From Phocaeicola plebeius (GTDB lineage: Bacteria; Bacteroidota; Bacteroidia; Bacteroidales; Bacteroidaceae), in assembly GCF_003437535.1 (NCBI RefSeq), contig NZ_QSQT01000006.1, positions 62,001-126,000 of the forward strand: 64,000 bases of DNA. The letters are read 5' to 3'. The notes under the pieces are model-generated. The model was given only the letters and a program-made list of their open reading frames with translations. It ran no database searches and was not told the DNA's origin. The translations under genes and the position numbers were made by a program. Positions 1 to 8,997 of this stretch are shown one piece after another (positions within the stretch are counted from its first letter, which is position 1; the number at the start of each line of letters is the position of its first letter).

Positions 1-56
1 AGATAAATCCTATATTTTTCATAATCTCATTTTACATTAAAAATAGTTCCACATCA

Positions 57-2084
57 TTACCAGCCTGGATTCTGCGCAAGATTAGGATTCAGACGAATTT
101 GCTGTAATGGAATAGGATTCAAATAATCCTTTTGAGAAAAACGCAAATTACCAGCAAGCGTGGCTATCGAACGTCCATAGTCAGGATCAGTATTACCAGA
201 TCCTTCATATACTCCATACAATAGTGGGTACTTCTCTGGATAATAACAAGGCTCTCCAAAATAAGCAGCATCATTTGCCTTTTCTGTCTCATAGGCAGTA
301 CCTAATACATGACGGCCAAGCTTCTGCCCGGTCAGGTTGATATGTGCGATTCCCCAACGTTTCAAATCATCCATACGGAAACCTTCCCCAAAAAGTTCAC
401 ATGCACGTTCACGACGGATTTCATCCAGCATGTTCATCTTCTTACAAACGGTCTTTCCCTGTGCATGATCCCAATAACCTGCATCCCATACATTCTCTAT
501 CAAAGCATTCGTCAGCGGAGCCACTCCTGCACGGGCACGAGTATGATTGATGGAAAAATTCAAGTCCTCATCCGAAATCTCTCCATTATTCAGTTCACAA
601 GTAGCTTCCGCATAAATCAAATAAACTTCAGCCAAACGGATTAACGGGAAATCTGCAGATTCTGTATTTACAGGTCGATTAGCACCTTCTATCAAGAACT
701 TACGACTACTATATGTTCCCATCGTACTATTGTTTCTGATAGTCGGATGAAATACAGCACAAGCGCTACTGTATACAGGATCGGTAGAGTCAAAAATCTC
801 ATTATTTTTTGGGAAAACAGGAGTAGGGTAAGGTAAAATGGCATCCACGCGCTCACGTCCTGGATTTTGAGCCGCATATGATATACGATCTGGAATGGAA
901 TTACAACAACCAATAAAACGATAATCACGATTTCTGAATTCACCTACAAATGTCTCATATCCCAAGAACTGAGGATTATTCTGTGCATCTGCCATATTAC
1001 CTGTATAACTTATACGAATAGGAAGTCCGTTACGGCAAAGGAAAGACTCCCCAAACTGTGCACTCATATTAGTCACATATCCACTCAGAACCGAATGAAC
1101 CAGATTTATACCACCACGAGCTAAATCATAATCATATTTCTTATAGAAAATAAACTCTTTATTAGAGCTTTTTCCTGCATTTCTGAAATTAGATATATTG
1201 CCTCCTTTGTCATCTATATTAAATAAATAATAGTAACTTAAGGTATCACACTCTTCCCATAATGCAAAAGTTCCTGTCTGTGCTTCCTCAATAACTTCCT
1301 TTGCCATCTGTTTTGCTTCTGTAAGCATATCTGTTATTGAAGGATAATTGTCCGGCTTTACAGAACCTGCTCCATCATTTTTTCCATCTCCATCCAAATC
1401 ATAATTTATTGATGGTACATATTTCTCCCAAGTTCCTTCATAAAGCAATACACGAGCCAAGAATGCTTTCGCCGCTTCTTTACTAACCTTGCCTTTATCA
1501 CTTTCCGGAATATCTTTTTCTTTTGGGAGCAAAGGAATAGCTAACCGCAAATCTGATGCAATAAAATCAATAACTTCATAACGGCTGTTACGGACACCAA
1601 ACAAAACCGGATCACTCACATCCAGTACATGATCAACAATAGGAATTCCACCAAAATATTGCAACAAATAAAAATGTTGCCATGCACGAAAGAAATAAGC
1701 AGTACCTACAGACTGAGCAATATCTTCCTGATTACCATCATATTCATTTGCTTTTGCTAATAATATATTACAAGTACGAATATGAGAATAAGGTTTATCC
1801 CAATGCCAATCACTTTCCTGCACAGTTCCACCACCATTACTAGTTAGTCCGTTGATATCAGTATTCTGATCCACTGCACTTCCCTCAAAACCACGTCCAT
1901 TCAGGTTCTTCCATCCATTCATGTTATATAAAGCATTAGCAGCTTGTTCAAAATGTTCCGGAGTCTTAAATACAATAGCCTCTGTCCCCTGTGAGAGTGG
2001 TTCTTTCTCCAAGAAATCACTACAAGAACACAATGGTAAAGCCAATGCCGAAACAATCAGAGATATTCTAAATATTGTTTTCAT
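57..2084 (-). CDS. SusD/RagB-like nutrient-binding outer-membrane lipoprotein
   Basis: Surface lipoprotein that binds glycan and caps its partner SusC-type channel. The 675-residue protein begins with a short signal peptide ending in a cysteine-rich lipobox (Cys19/Cys21), followed by the SusD-like start SDFLEKEPLSQ. The C-terminal part has the usual RagB pattern, with an aromatic-rich RRERACELFGEGFRMDDLKRWG segment and a terminal NPIPLQQIRLNPNLAQNPGW (familiar SusD ending). It is longer than SusD of the starch system and contains an acidic loop DLDGDGKNDG (about residues 230-239) resembling a calcium-binding loop; calcium binding is inferred. It lies 21 bases downstream of the SusC gene in the same operon. 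The substrate cannot be read from this protein. Confidence 0.95.
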   Translation of the reverse strand: MKTIFRISLIVSALALPLCSCSDFLEKEPLSQGTEAIVFKTPEHFEQAANALYNMNGWKNLNGRGFEGSAVDQNTDINGLTSNGGGTVQESDWHWDKPYSHIRTCNILLAKANEYDGNQEDIAQSVGTAYFFRAWQHFYLLQYFGGIPIVDHVLDVSDPVLFGVRNSRYEVIDFIASDLRLAIPLLPKEKDIPESDKGKVSKEAAKAFLARVLLYEGTWEKYVPSINYDLDGDGKNDGAGSVKPDNYPSITDMLTEAKQMAKEVIEEAQTGTFALWEECDTLSYYYLFNIDDKGGNISNFRNAGKSSNKEFIFYKKYDYDLARGGINLVHSVLSGYVTNMSAQFGESFLCRNGLPIRISYTGNMADAQNNPQFLGYETFVGEFRNRDYRFIGCCNSIPDRISYAAQNPGRERVDAILPYPTPVFPKNNEIFDSTDPVYSSACAVFHPTIRNNSTMGTYSSRKFLIEGANRPVNTESADFPLIRLAEVYLIYAEATCELNNGEISDEDLNFSINHTRARAGVAPLTNALIENVWDAGYWDHAQGKTVCKKMNMLDEIRRERACELFGEGFRMDDLKRWGIAHINLTGQKLGRHVLGTAYETEKANDAAYFGEPCYYPEKYPLLYGVYEGSGNTDPDYGRSIATLAGNLRFSQKDYLNPIPLQQIRLNPNLAQNPGW

Positions 2085-2105
2085 ATTGATATTCTTATTT
2101 TATAA

Positions 2106-5100
2106 TTAAAAAGTTACATCTACACCAAAAGTCAGCAAACGACTGAAAGGAAACGTATTATTAGAGTTTTCTCCATATTCTGGGTCATATCCATCTTTTA
2201 CTTTTGTCCACTCCCATAAATCATCTCCTGAAAAATAGACACGGAGGTTACTAATTCCAGCTTTAGCTGTCCATTTTTTAGGTATGGTATAACCTATCAC
2301 CAAAGACTTCAAACGAATGTAGCGGTTATTCTGAACCTGCACATCTTTTTCATTATAGTTCCATTTATTAAAATTCTGGTTACGTGAAGCGATGGTATAT
2401 TCCGCATCCGGATTTTCAGGTGTCCACATCTTGCCCATGAACGTACTATTCTGCAATACATAATTAGTCGTCCACGGAGCGGCCAGATAACCACTTCTCA
2501 AAATTGTCTGCTTCCCTACTCCCTGGAAAAATGCGGCCACATCAATGCCTTTCCACTCCAGACCAGCCTTAATACCAAAAGTCAAACGAGGAGCCATGTC
2601 TCCGGCATAGTAAAGGTCAGCTGTAGTAATAGCACCGTCCCCATTCAAATCGACCACCTTTCTGGCTCCGGGACGCAGGGTTTCCGCAGAAGCTTCCTGA
2701 GGAGCCGGAATAATATTATTAGGTTTCGGACCTGTATGAGATGCATTCCAATAATACATTTCATAATAAGCATCTACTTCCTCTTGAGTTTGGAAAATTC
2801 CATCAGTTTGGTATACATACAGTGCATCTCTTGGCTTTCCAATCAAACGGTTAGAGTTTTTACCCGGATTAGGCACATTTTCATTATTTTCCAGTTCTAG
2901 CACTTTAGACCATGCATCGGAAAGTGAAGCTCCTAGATTATAAGTAACCTGACCTATCTTATCATTCCAGTTTAAAGCTATTTCCCAACCTTTAGCCTCA
3001 AATTTACCATTATTTGTTTTAGGTGCACCAGCCCCCAGAATAGAAGGATATTCCACGTTGATAAACATGCCATTGTTTCTTTTGATAAAATAATCAAATG
3101 AACCACGCAAACGATTATTCAAGAAAGCGAAATCTACTCCCACATCATGACTATTAATCGTTTCCCAAGTACGTTGGTCTGAACGAATACCGTCTATCCA
3201 CAAAGAAGTATGCGATGTTGGGTTCACACCGAAAATAGTTCCCCCGGTTTTTATCAACGCATAGCGTTCATAGTTGTCGATACCTGTTACGCTACCGGTC
3301 TTACCATAGTTATAGCGCACTTTCAAATCGCTCAACCAGGTAAAATCTTTCATAAACTCTTCGGAAGAGATTCTCCAGAACCCAGACACTGAATAAAAGT
3401 TCTTCCAGCGCTGTTCCTTGGACAATTTGGAGGAACCGTCACGACGTCCTAACAATTCAATAGAATATTTGTCGTCGTATACGTAATTCACTCTTCCCAA
3501 GTAAGATACAAATCCCCATGAACTCTGCCCTCCATAAGCGCCGTTGTTGTCTCCACTTACCCACACATCCAAGTCTGTCAAATCCGACCCCGGATACATT
3601 GGCCCCTGATTACGCTTGGCACCTACTTTCTTGGAGGTTTCCTGCTCTGCCGTCATACCCAACATAGCAGACACACTGTGTTTTTCCTTGAATATTCTGT
3701 CATAATTAATAAAGCCCCCCAGCGTGATGTTTTCCCATTTCTCCATGATTTCTTCCAGTGAACCCGGTCCTTGCTTATTCCCGGTTTCCGTACCTACCCA
3801 ATCATAATACTGTACCTTATTATACACTTTCTGCTGATCACGCCGCACCAGTTTGTAGTTTCCGGTACCCGACAAGGTAAGCCCTTCCAGTCCCCATTTG
3901 GAAAAATCCAGCGTAGCCTTGAGTCCCCCTCGGAAAGTAGTTAAGGAGTTCTTATTCTGTCCTCCCTGCGTCAAGCCTCCCACTGGGTTACGGCTTCCAC
4001 TGAACGTATCATATACGTCTCCGTTCTCATTCCAGATTGGCCAAAACCATGGGTCAAAATAACCTGCCCCCACATCGGTCGACGGATTGACAATATCCCG
4101 CTTTTCATACGCCATATTGGTTTCAAACTTCAGGAAGTTCAATGCCTGATAATCGGCATTCAAGCGGGCACTGTATTTCTTCTCCCCATCTTCGGCCACC
4201 TTCAACTGAGAATTGTTCTCCGCATAGCCCAAAGAGGCCCGGTAGCTGAACTTGTCATCAGCCCCCGAAATGCTGATGTTATGTTTATGGGAAGTGGCCT
4301 GTCCGTACAGATAGTCCTGCATATATGTATTCGGATCCCAACGCTCCACTTTAGTACCGTTACGCAATGTCAGAATTTGACCGGAACGAAGCGCATTAAA
4401 CAATTTATACCCTCTATAAATAGTAGGAGCTCCCGTTTCCGGATCAATATCAGATTCATCCAATGTCGGCCCACCAAAAGAATTAAATATCCACCAATCC
4501 ATGTTCTGATAAATATCTCGTGGATCAGTTAGGTTAGGTCTGACGGCACGTGCATCATTATACTGCGCCTCAAAAAACATATCAAGCCACTCTGCATTTG
4601 TAGTAATAGGCGGCTGAATACCATCTATTGTACGGCTGATAGAACCATTGTATGTAATCTGCGCTTTACCCTTCTTTCCACGTTTAGTAGTTACCAATAC
4701 CACACCAGAAGCAGAACGAGCTCCATAAATAGCAGCAGAAGCATCTTTCAGCACGGAGATATTCTCAATATCACCGGCATCCATTGCATTCAGTTCATCC
4801 AAAGATCCGGACATACCATCAATGATAATCAATGGGGAAGAGTTTCCGTTCACTGAAATATCTCCACGAATTTTCATGGCTGCACCTTCGCTACCCGGGC
4901 GGGTTGAAGAACGCGTGATGGTCAGTCCCGGAATCTCACCTTGCAAGGCTACTGTGGCATTCGCAATACCTTTGTTCTTGAAAGCCTCTTCTCCCTTAAT
5001 TTGAGAAATAGCACTTGTAAGAGAAGCCTTTTTTTGTACTCCATATCCTGTTACCACAACTTCATCCAATACTTCAGAGTCCTCAGACAACCGTATTAAC

Positions 5101-5405
5101 AAATTACTTTTCCCTGAAATGGAAACTTCCTGAGTTTGGTAACCAATATAAGAAACGACCAATTTTCCTGAGGCATTTCGCAATTCAAAATTACCATCTA
5201 CATCAGTGATTACTCCATTTGAGGTCCCTTTTACAACAACGTTTGCCCCAATAATAGGTTCTCCATTCTGGTCAATCACCTTTCCACTAATTGTTCTGCC
5301 TTGCTGTAACACGGTCTGTACACTTTCTACAGCTAACATCGTTTCTGGAACAGAGACCAATAACGATAAACAGAATGCTGTGACAAATATATTTTCTTTT
5401 CTCAT
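2106..5405 (-). CDS. SusC/RagA-family TonB-dependent outer-membrane transporter
   Basis: Outer-membrane importer for oligosaccharides, paired with the SusD-like protein encoded just downstream. The 1099-residue protein has a signal peptide, a carboxypeptidase-regulatory-like beta domain (GKVIDQNGEPIIGANVVVKG, about residues 40-110), the TonB-box-like stretch DEVVVTGYG, a plug domain (to about residue 240) and a long beta-barrel ending in an aromatic residue (VDVTF). A DLNGDGAITTAD loop near residue 925 is common in the family. There is no N-terminal STN signalling domain, so the ECF sigma factor encoded upstream is not obviously coupled to this receptor. The length is normal for the family. 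Confidence 0.96.
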   Translation of the reverse strand: MRKENIFVTAFCLSLLVSVPETMLAVESVQTVLQQGRTISGKVIDQNGEPIIGANVVVKGTSNGVITDVDGNFELRNASGKLVVSYIGYQTQEVSISGKSNLLIRLSEDSEVLDEVVVTGYGVQKKASLTSAISQIKGEEAFKNKGIANATVALQGEIPGLTITRSSTRPGSEGAAMKIRGDISVNGNSSPLIIIDGMSGSLDELNAMDAGDIENISVLKDASAAIYGARSASGVVLVTTKRGKKGKAQITYNGSISRTIDGIQPPITTNAEWLDMFFEAQYNDARAVRPNLTDPRDIYQNMDWWIFNSFGGPTLDESDIDPETGAPTIYRGYKLFNALRSGQILTLRNGTKVERWDPNTYMQDYLYGQATSHKHNISISGADDKFSYRASLGYAENNSQLKVAEDGEKKYSARLNADYQALNFLKFETNMAYEKRDIVNPSTDVGAGYFDPWFWPIWNENGDVYDTFSGSRNPVGGLTQGGQNKNSLTTFRGGLKATLDFSKWGLEGLTLSGTGNYKLVRRDQQKVYNKVQYYDWVGTETGNKQGPGSLEEIMEKWENITLGGFINYDRIFKEKHSVSAMLGMTAEQETSKKVGAKRNQGPMYPGSDLTDLDVWVSGDNNGAYGGQSSWGFVSYLGRVNYVYDDKYSIELLGRRDGSSKLSKEQRWKNFYSVSGFWRISSEEFMKDFTWLSDLKVRYNYGKTGSVTGIDNYERYALIKTGGTIFGVNPTSHTSLWIDGIRSDQRTWETINSHDVGVDFAFLNNRLRGSFDYFIKRNNGMFINVEYPSILGAGAPKTNNGKFEAKGWEIALNWNDKIGQVTYNLGASLSDAWSKVLELENNENVPNPGKNSNRLIGKPRDALYVYQTDGIFQTQEEVDAYYEMYYWNASHTGPKPNNIIPAPQEASAETLRPGARKVVDLNGDGAITTADLYYAGDMAPRLTFGIKAGLEWKGIDVAAFFQGVGKQTILRSGYLAAPWTTNYVLQNSTFMGKMWTPENPDAEYTIASRNQNFNKWNYNEKDVQVQNNRYIRLKSLVIGYTIPKKWTAKAGISNLRVYFSGDDLWEWTKVKDGYDPEYGENSNNTFPFSRLLTFGVDVTF

Positions 5406-5426
5406 AATGTAACACTTAACTTTATA

Positions 5427-6677
5427 TTATTCTGCACCATATACATTAAATTCAGAAACCATAGCTTGATCTCCTGCCCCTTTATGTTCTTCTCCAAAAT
5501 AAACTTTAATATATCGGCATACAGGGTTCTGTGACAAACGGAAAGTCTGAGGAGCATCCGAATTAATATCGAATGAATAACTTCCCTGATCAGTCCAATT
5601 CCAATTATCTGGATTTGAAGGATCTGTAGCATCAGCCGAAGCGCAAGTATAAAAATGCTGTCCTATCTGTCCTTTGTTATTACCCTGTCTTCTGGTAATT
5701 TCTACACTACTTACCGTAATATCTTTCCCCATATCTACAATAAACCAATGTGGATATTTATAAGTAGTTTTCCATGAGGCATGCCAGAAAGTTGATAAAT
5801 CACCATCTAACATTGCAATAACACGTCCATGAGGTGATACACCTCCTCCTTCACCAATTGTCTCCTGAGAACTATATCCGATGGTAGGATCATTTGAATT
5901 ATCTACATATCCAGGGAAAGTCCATTCGCTGCGATCCAATTTAACCACAGCCTTTGGTGTTATATTGAACTCTACAGGTTCAGAACTGTTCTCAGCTTCA
6001 TCCTGCCCAATTACATTCACCACACATTCTTCTCCTGACAGCACCATATTATCACCATAGGACAGAGCTACAAACTGACTACCCTCTCCCTTTCCTTTCA
6101 CATTTACAATAGTCTTTCCTGATTTACTATTATCTGCCACAGCATAATAATCTAGTACAATATTTACAGGCACATTGTATGCATTATTCCAACTAACCAC
6201 AATACCGCCTAAATCAGGAGTCAATCGAACAGTCTGCACAAGTTCCTGAAAAGCCGGAGCATTAGGTGAAACAGAAACTTCTACAGCTTCTCCATGATAA
6301 CCTCTTACCGTACAAGTATACAATGAAAATGTTTTTGCATCCATTGTAGCAAATCCCCGAATTGTATCTTCTACGACGTTATCGACAGCTCTTTCCTTAG
6401 AAATCAAATGGTACTGCATAACCCCTTTTTCATCCAGATATTCAACCTTTGTGTACATAAAACTAGGATTACTCAGCGTATCCGGATTTACCCACGATAA
6501 ATAAACTTCCCCCGGACCTGAAGAATATTTCACATTCGTCACTTGCTGGGGAGGTGTATCATCTATTGTAATACGTCCTTTCGCTTCATCCTTGCATGAT
6601 GCAAGCACACAAGACAAACAAACCATAGCAATCGGTAATGCATGCAGTTTGTTTACACTAAAAAACTCATTCTTCAT
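5427..6677 (-). CDS. PUL surface lipoprotein, DUF4959/DUF5000-type with discoidin-like C-terminus
   Basis: Probable surface glycan-binding lipoprotein. The signal peptide ends in the lipobox LASC (Cys28). Residues about 30-130 form a fibronectin-III-like module (PQQVTNVKYSSGPGEVYLSWVNP), as in DUF4959. A middle beta domain follows, and residues about 265-416 resemble the F5/8 type C (discoidin) fold used for carbohydrate binding (LDGDLSTFWHASW, HWFIVDMGKDITVSSVEITRR, CRYIKVYFGE). Such three-domain proteins are regular partners of SusC/SusD pairs. Here the gene precedes susC, separated by 21 bases, rather than following susD. The domain calls are from memory of the families. Confidence 0.8.
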   Translation of the reverse strand: MKNEFFSVNKLHALPIAMVCLSCVLASCKDEAKGRITIDDTPPQQVTNVKYSSGPGEVYLSWVNPDTLSNPSFMYTKVEYLDEKGVMQYHLISKERAVDNVVEDTIRGFATMDAKTFSLYTCTVRGYHGEAVEVSVSPNAPAFQELVQTVRLTPDLGGIVVSWNNAYNVPVNIVLDYYAVADNSKSGKTIVNVKGKGEGSQFVALSYGDNMVLSGEECVVNVIGQDEAENSSEPVEFNITPKAVVKLDRSEWTFPGYVDNSNDPTIGYSSQETIGEGGGVSPHGRVIAMLDGDLSTFWHASWKTTYKYPHWFIVDMGKDITVSSVEITRRQGNNKGQIGQHFYTCASADATDPSNPDNWNWTDQGSYSFDINSDAPQTFRLSQNPVCRYIKVYFGEEHKGAGDQAMVSEFNVYGAE

Positions 6678-6697
6678 ACAATTAAATTTAAATTAAC

Positions 6698-7216
6698 CTA
6701 AATACATTGTTTAATATATTCTCGTACAACTTTACGTCCTTTTAATAAATACCCTTCAACAGTACGCTTAGGGATATCCAAATCAATCGCTATTTCCAAT
6801 GCAGACTTTTCATCAAAGCGCGATTTATAATAAACGGCTCGAGTTTTAAAAGGTAGCTGTTGAAGCACAAATAACTCTTGACGGCAAATATCCTTTACTA
6901 TTATCTGGCTTTCCGTATCTACAACTGAAACAGAAAGTCTCTCCTGCATACAAGCCATTACCTCCTGTTTCTTATAATGCCGGCGAAGATAATCCGTTAC
7001 CAGATTGCGGACTATAGTATATAAAAAAGAACGAACAGTTTCAGGTCTAAGCATAGAACGGTATTCCAATAAACGTAAAAAGGCATCTTGAACCAAATCT
7101 TCTGCTTCCGGGCAACCGTTCAATTTACCAGTAATATAACGGAGAACTAATGGTCGATAAGTTACATAAACTTCAGTCAGAAACTGAACCGTAATATGTG
7201 TTGAAGTGTCTTTCAT
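6698..7216 (-). CDS. ECF-type RNA polymerase sigma factor in the PUL
   Basis: Alternative sigma factor of the extracytoplasmic-function class, with region 2 (EAEDLVQDAFLRLLEYR, about residues 35-60, and FLYTIVRNLVTDYLRRHYKK) and region 4 (LPFKTRAVYYKSRFDEKSALEIAIDLDIPKRTVEGYLLKGRKVVREYI). I place the start at the second methionine (MKDTSTH, 172 residues). The upstream ATG at 7243 lies inside a TACTTTTG motif that resembles a -7 element. No FecR-like anti-sigma gene is adjacent and the SusC partner lacks an STN domain, so how its activity is controlled is unclear. It stands 20 bases upstream of the lipoprotein gene and probably drives the operon that follows. Confidence 0.9.
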   Translation of the reverse strand: MKDTSTHITVQFLTEVYVTYRPLVLRYITGKLNGCPEAEDLVQDAFLRLLEYRSMLRPETVRSFLYTIVRNLVTDYLRRHYKKQEVMACMQERLSVSVVDTESQIIVKDICRQELFVLQQLPFKTRAVYYKSRFDEKSALEIAIDLDIPKRTVEGYLLKGRKVVREYIKQCI

Positions 7217-7375
7217 TTTTATAGTTTGTTTTTCTGTATACAAAAGTATACTCCTATATTCAAAGTGAATAAAAAGGAGGTAACAAGAATTAAAAATCCT
7301 GTAACAACTATCTATTTTAAATAAGAAAAAGCCGCAGGAATACCCTCTACAGGCATTTCTATCATTTTTTCATTC

Positions 7376-8770
7376 CTATTTTATCGTTACATTTTCAACA
7401 AACTCATTTATTAGAAAATCTTTGGTGCTTTCTACCTTTTCTCCATTGATAACAATATTATCAAATGTTACATTTTTTACTCTCCTGCCATTATCATAAC
7501 CAAAAATCACCGACTTATTCTCTCCTATTCCCTGATAAGTTATGTTACGAAAAGTAATTCCATCAATTCCCCTTCCCGGTGCCTTATCGTATTTAGGATT
7601 AAAATGGACTCTTATATTAAAAATCATACCTTCCTGAATACTCTCTATACGAATATCCTCAAATAGAATATTTCGTGCCATGTTTTTATCCCCACATACT
7701 ACAGCCATACACCCCTGATAAGGATAATCATCCTCATCTTGTTCCAATATATCGATATCACGGAATGTAAGATTTTCAATATTTTCCCCCACTTCTGCTT
7801 CTGGATTTCCATGCCCGCCTATATTGATAGGATGAGCCACATCTGCCCAAAGCACTGCCTTCCGCACATTCACATGATTTGTTCCACCCCACCAGTTCCA
7901 ACGGTGGTTATACAGCGCCAGACAATCATCACTATTTCTCATGAAAATATTTTCTATATCCAACTGCTGACAACTCATTACATCGATACCATCCGACCAT
8001 CTTTTACAACTAAAGGACTTAAAATTCTTCACAGTTATATTCTCAGATCCACCTCCGAATATTGAATAATGATCTGGATTCAATACCGTAATTCCATCAA
8101 TATACACATTCTTAGAATCTGTTATTTCTATACCTCTGATACTATGATAAATAATACCACGGCCTATAATCCTGACATTCTCGGCATGGTCAACAAGCAG
8201 CTTAGCTTCTATCACTGCACCCGGTGCTAAATAAACTGTTGTGTTACTCGGTATACGTATTTGGTTATTAGGAAGGTCTGCCGGTTTATGAGTTCCTGGT
8301 CCAAAATACATTATATCTTTCTCGCTTTGAGCATATACTTCCTCCTGAACAGGGTTAGCAAACAGATGAAGGTTATGCAAACGATCTCCATTAAATTCCA
8401 CAGAAAGATATTGAGGCTTGTCTAAAGTGAACAAAATACAATTTTCTATCAACTTATACTCTATTCCTTTTGCCTTGGGCCTGATATCTACAGAGTGAAT
8501 CATTCCATTATTCTTTTTTATCATGACTTCTACAGGTTCACCCATATCAAACTGTACCATCGAGGCATCCTGCACCTTATCCATATCTACTTGAACCTTA
8601 TACTCAAAAGTCTCTTTCCATTCCCCACCTTTCGTTCGCACTCTTACAGTAAAATCATCATTATGAGGAATACCTGTCCGAAGATCTTCCGGATAAGTAT
8701 ACAACTGAGCATTGACTATTAAAAAGGAAAATAACAAACCTAACGAAAAAATTATTTTCTTACATTCCAT
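7376..8770 (-). CDS. GH28-like right-handed beta-helix glycoside hydrolase
   Basis: Secreted beta-helix enzyme, probably a polygalacturonase-family (GH28) hydrolase. A signal peptide (residues 1-21) is followed by a beta-sandwich of about 130 residues and then parallel-helix coils (ENVRIIGRGIIYHS, KNVYIDGITVLNP). The catalytic motifs resemble GH28: SDGIDV (Asp260, Asp263) where the family usually has NTDG, SDDCLAL (Asp281-Asp282) and GGHGN (His320). A WNWWGG insert follows the double aspartate. GH28 members act on galacturonan or rhamnogalacturonan, and this makes pectin-type glycans a plausible substrate for the locus. That is inference, since related beta-helix families share the fold. The gene is transcribed away from the hybrid regulator, with a 227-base gap between them. 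Confidence 0.75.
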   Translation of the reverse strand: MECKKIIFSLGLLFSFLIVNAQLYTYPEDLRTGIPHNDDFTVRVRTKGGEWKETFEYKVQVDMDKVQDASMVQFDMGEPVEVMIKKNNGMIHSVDIRPKAKGIEYKLIENCILFTLDKPQYLSVEFNGDRLHNLHLFANPVQEEVYAQSEKDIMYFGPGTHKPADLPNNQIRIPSNTTVYLAPGAVIEAKLLVDHAENVRIIGRGIIYHSIRGIEITDSKNVYIDGITVLNPDHYSIFGGGSENITVKNFKSFSCKRWSDGIDVMSCQQLDIENIFMRNSDDCLALYNHRWNWWGGTNHVNVRKAVLWADVAHPINIGGHGNPEAEVGENIENLTFRDIDILEQDEDDYPYQGCMAVVCGDKNMARNILFEDIRIESIQEGMIFNIRVHFNPKYDKAPGRGIDGITFRNITYQGIGENKSVIFGYDNGRRVKNVTFDNIVINGEKVESTKDFLINEFVENVTIK

Positions 8771-8883
8771 AACATTTAATGACCAAACGATTTAACATGC
8801 TACAAATGTAGGAAAGACTAAAAATGAAGCTAATAACAGAGGTAACGTAAAATAGAAATAATGTAACAACTCTCACATAAAAA

Positions 8884-8987
8884 AAACGCAAGTGCGTTTC
8901 AACTCAAACGTCCTTGCGTTTTGATCAAAACGTACTTGCGTTTCAAATAAAACGAACTTGCGTTTGAACCTAAACGCACTTACGTTT
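8884..8987. repeat. Array of five 16-base palindromes in exact 22-base register
   Basis: Five units start at 8884, 8906, 8928, 8950 and 8972, exactly 22 bases apart. Each is an imperfect palindrome with arms AAACG and CGTTT; the third reads AAACGTACTTGCGTTT. The 6-base linkers (CAACTC, TGATCA, CAAATA, GAACCT) vary. The array starts 10 bases after the stop of the hybrid regulator and ends about 74 bases upstream of a possible -7 element (TACATTTG on the minus strand, 8803-8810) of the GH28-like gene. Unlike CRISPR, the linkers are far too short to be spacers. The function is unknown. Confidence 0.9.
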
Positions 8988-8997
8988 TTGGAAGCCT

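Noticed and set aside
1-56. Possible terminator or gene start at the window edge
   Set aside because: AT-rich sequence with no clear stem. Too short to judge.
8884-8987. CRISPR array
   Set aside because: The units are palindromes with variable linkers of only 6 bases, far too short for spacers, and no cas genes are near. The same reasoning holds for 33977-34064 and 53943-54030.
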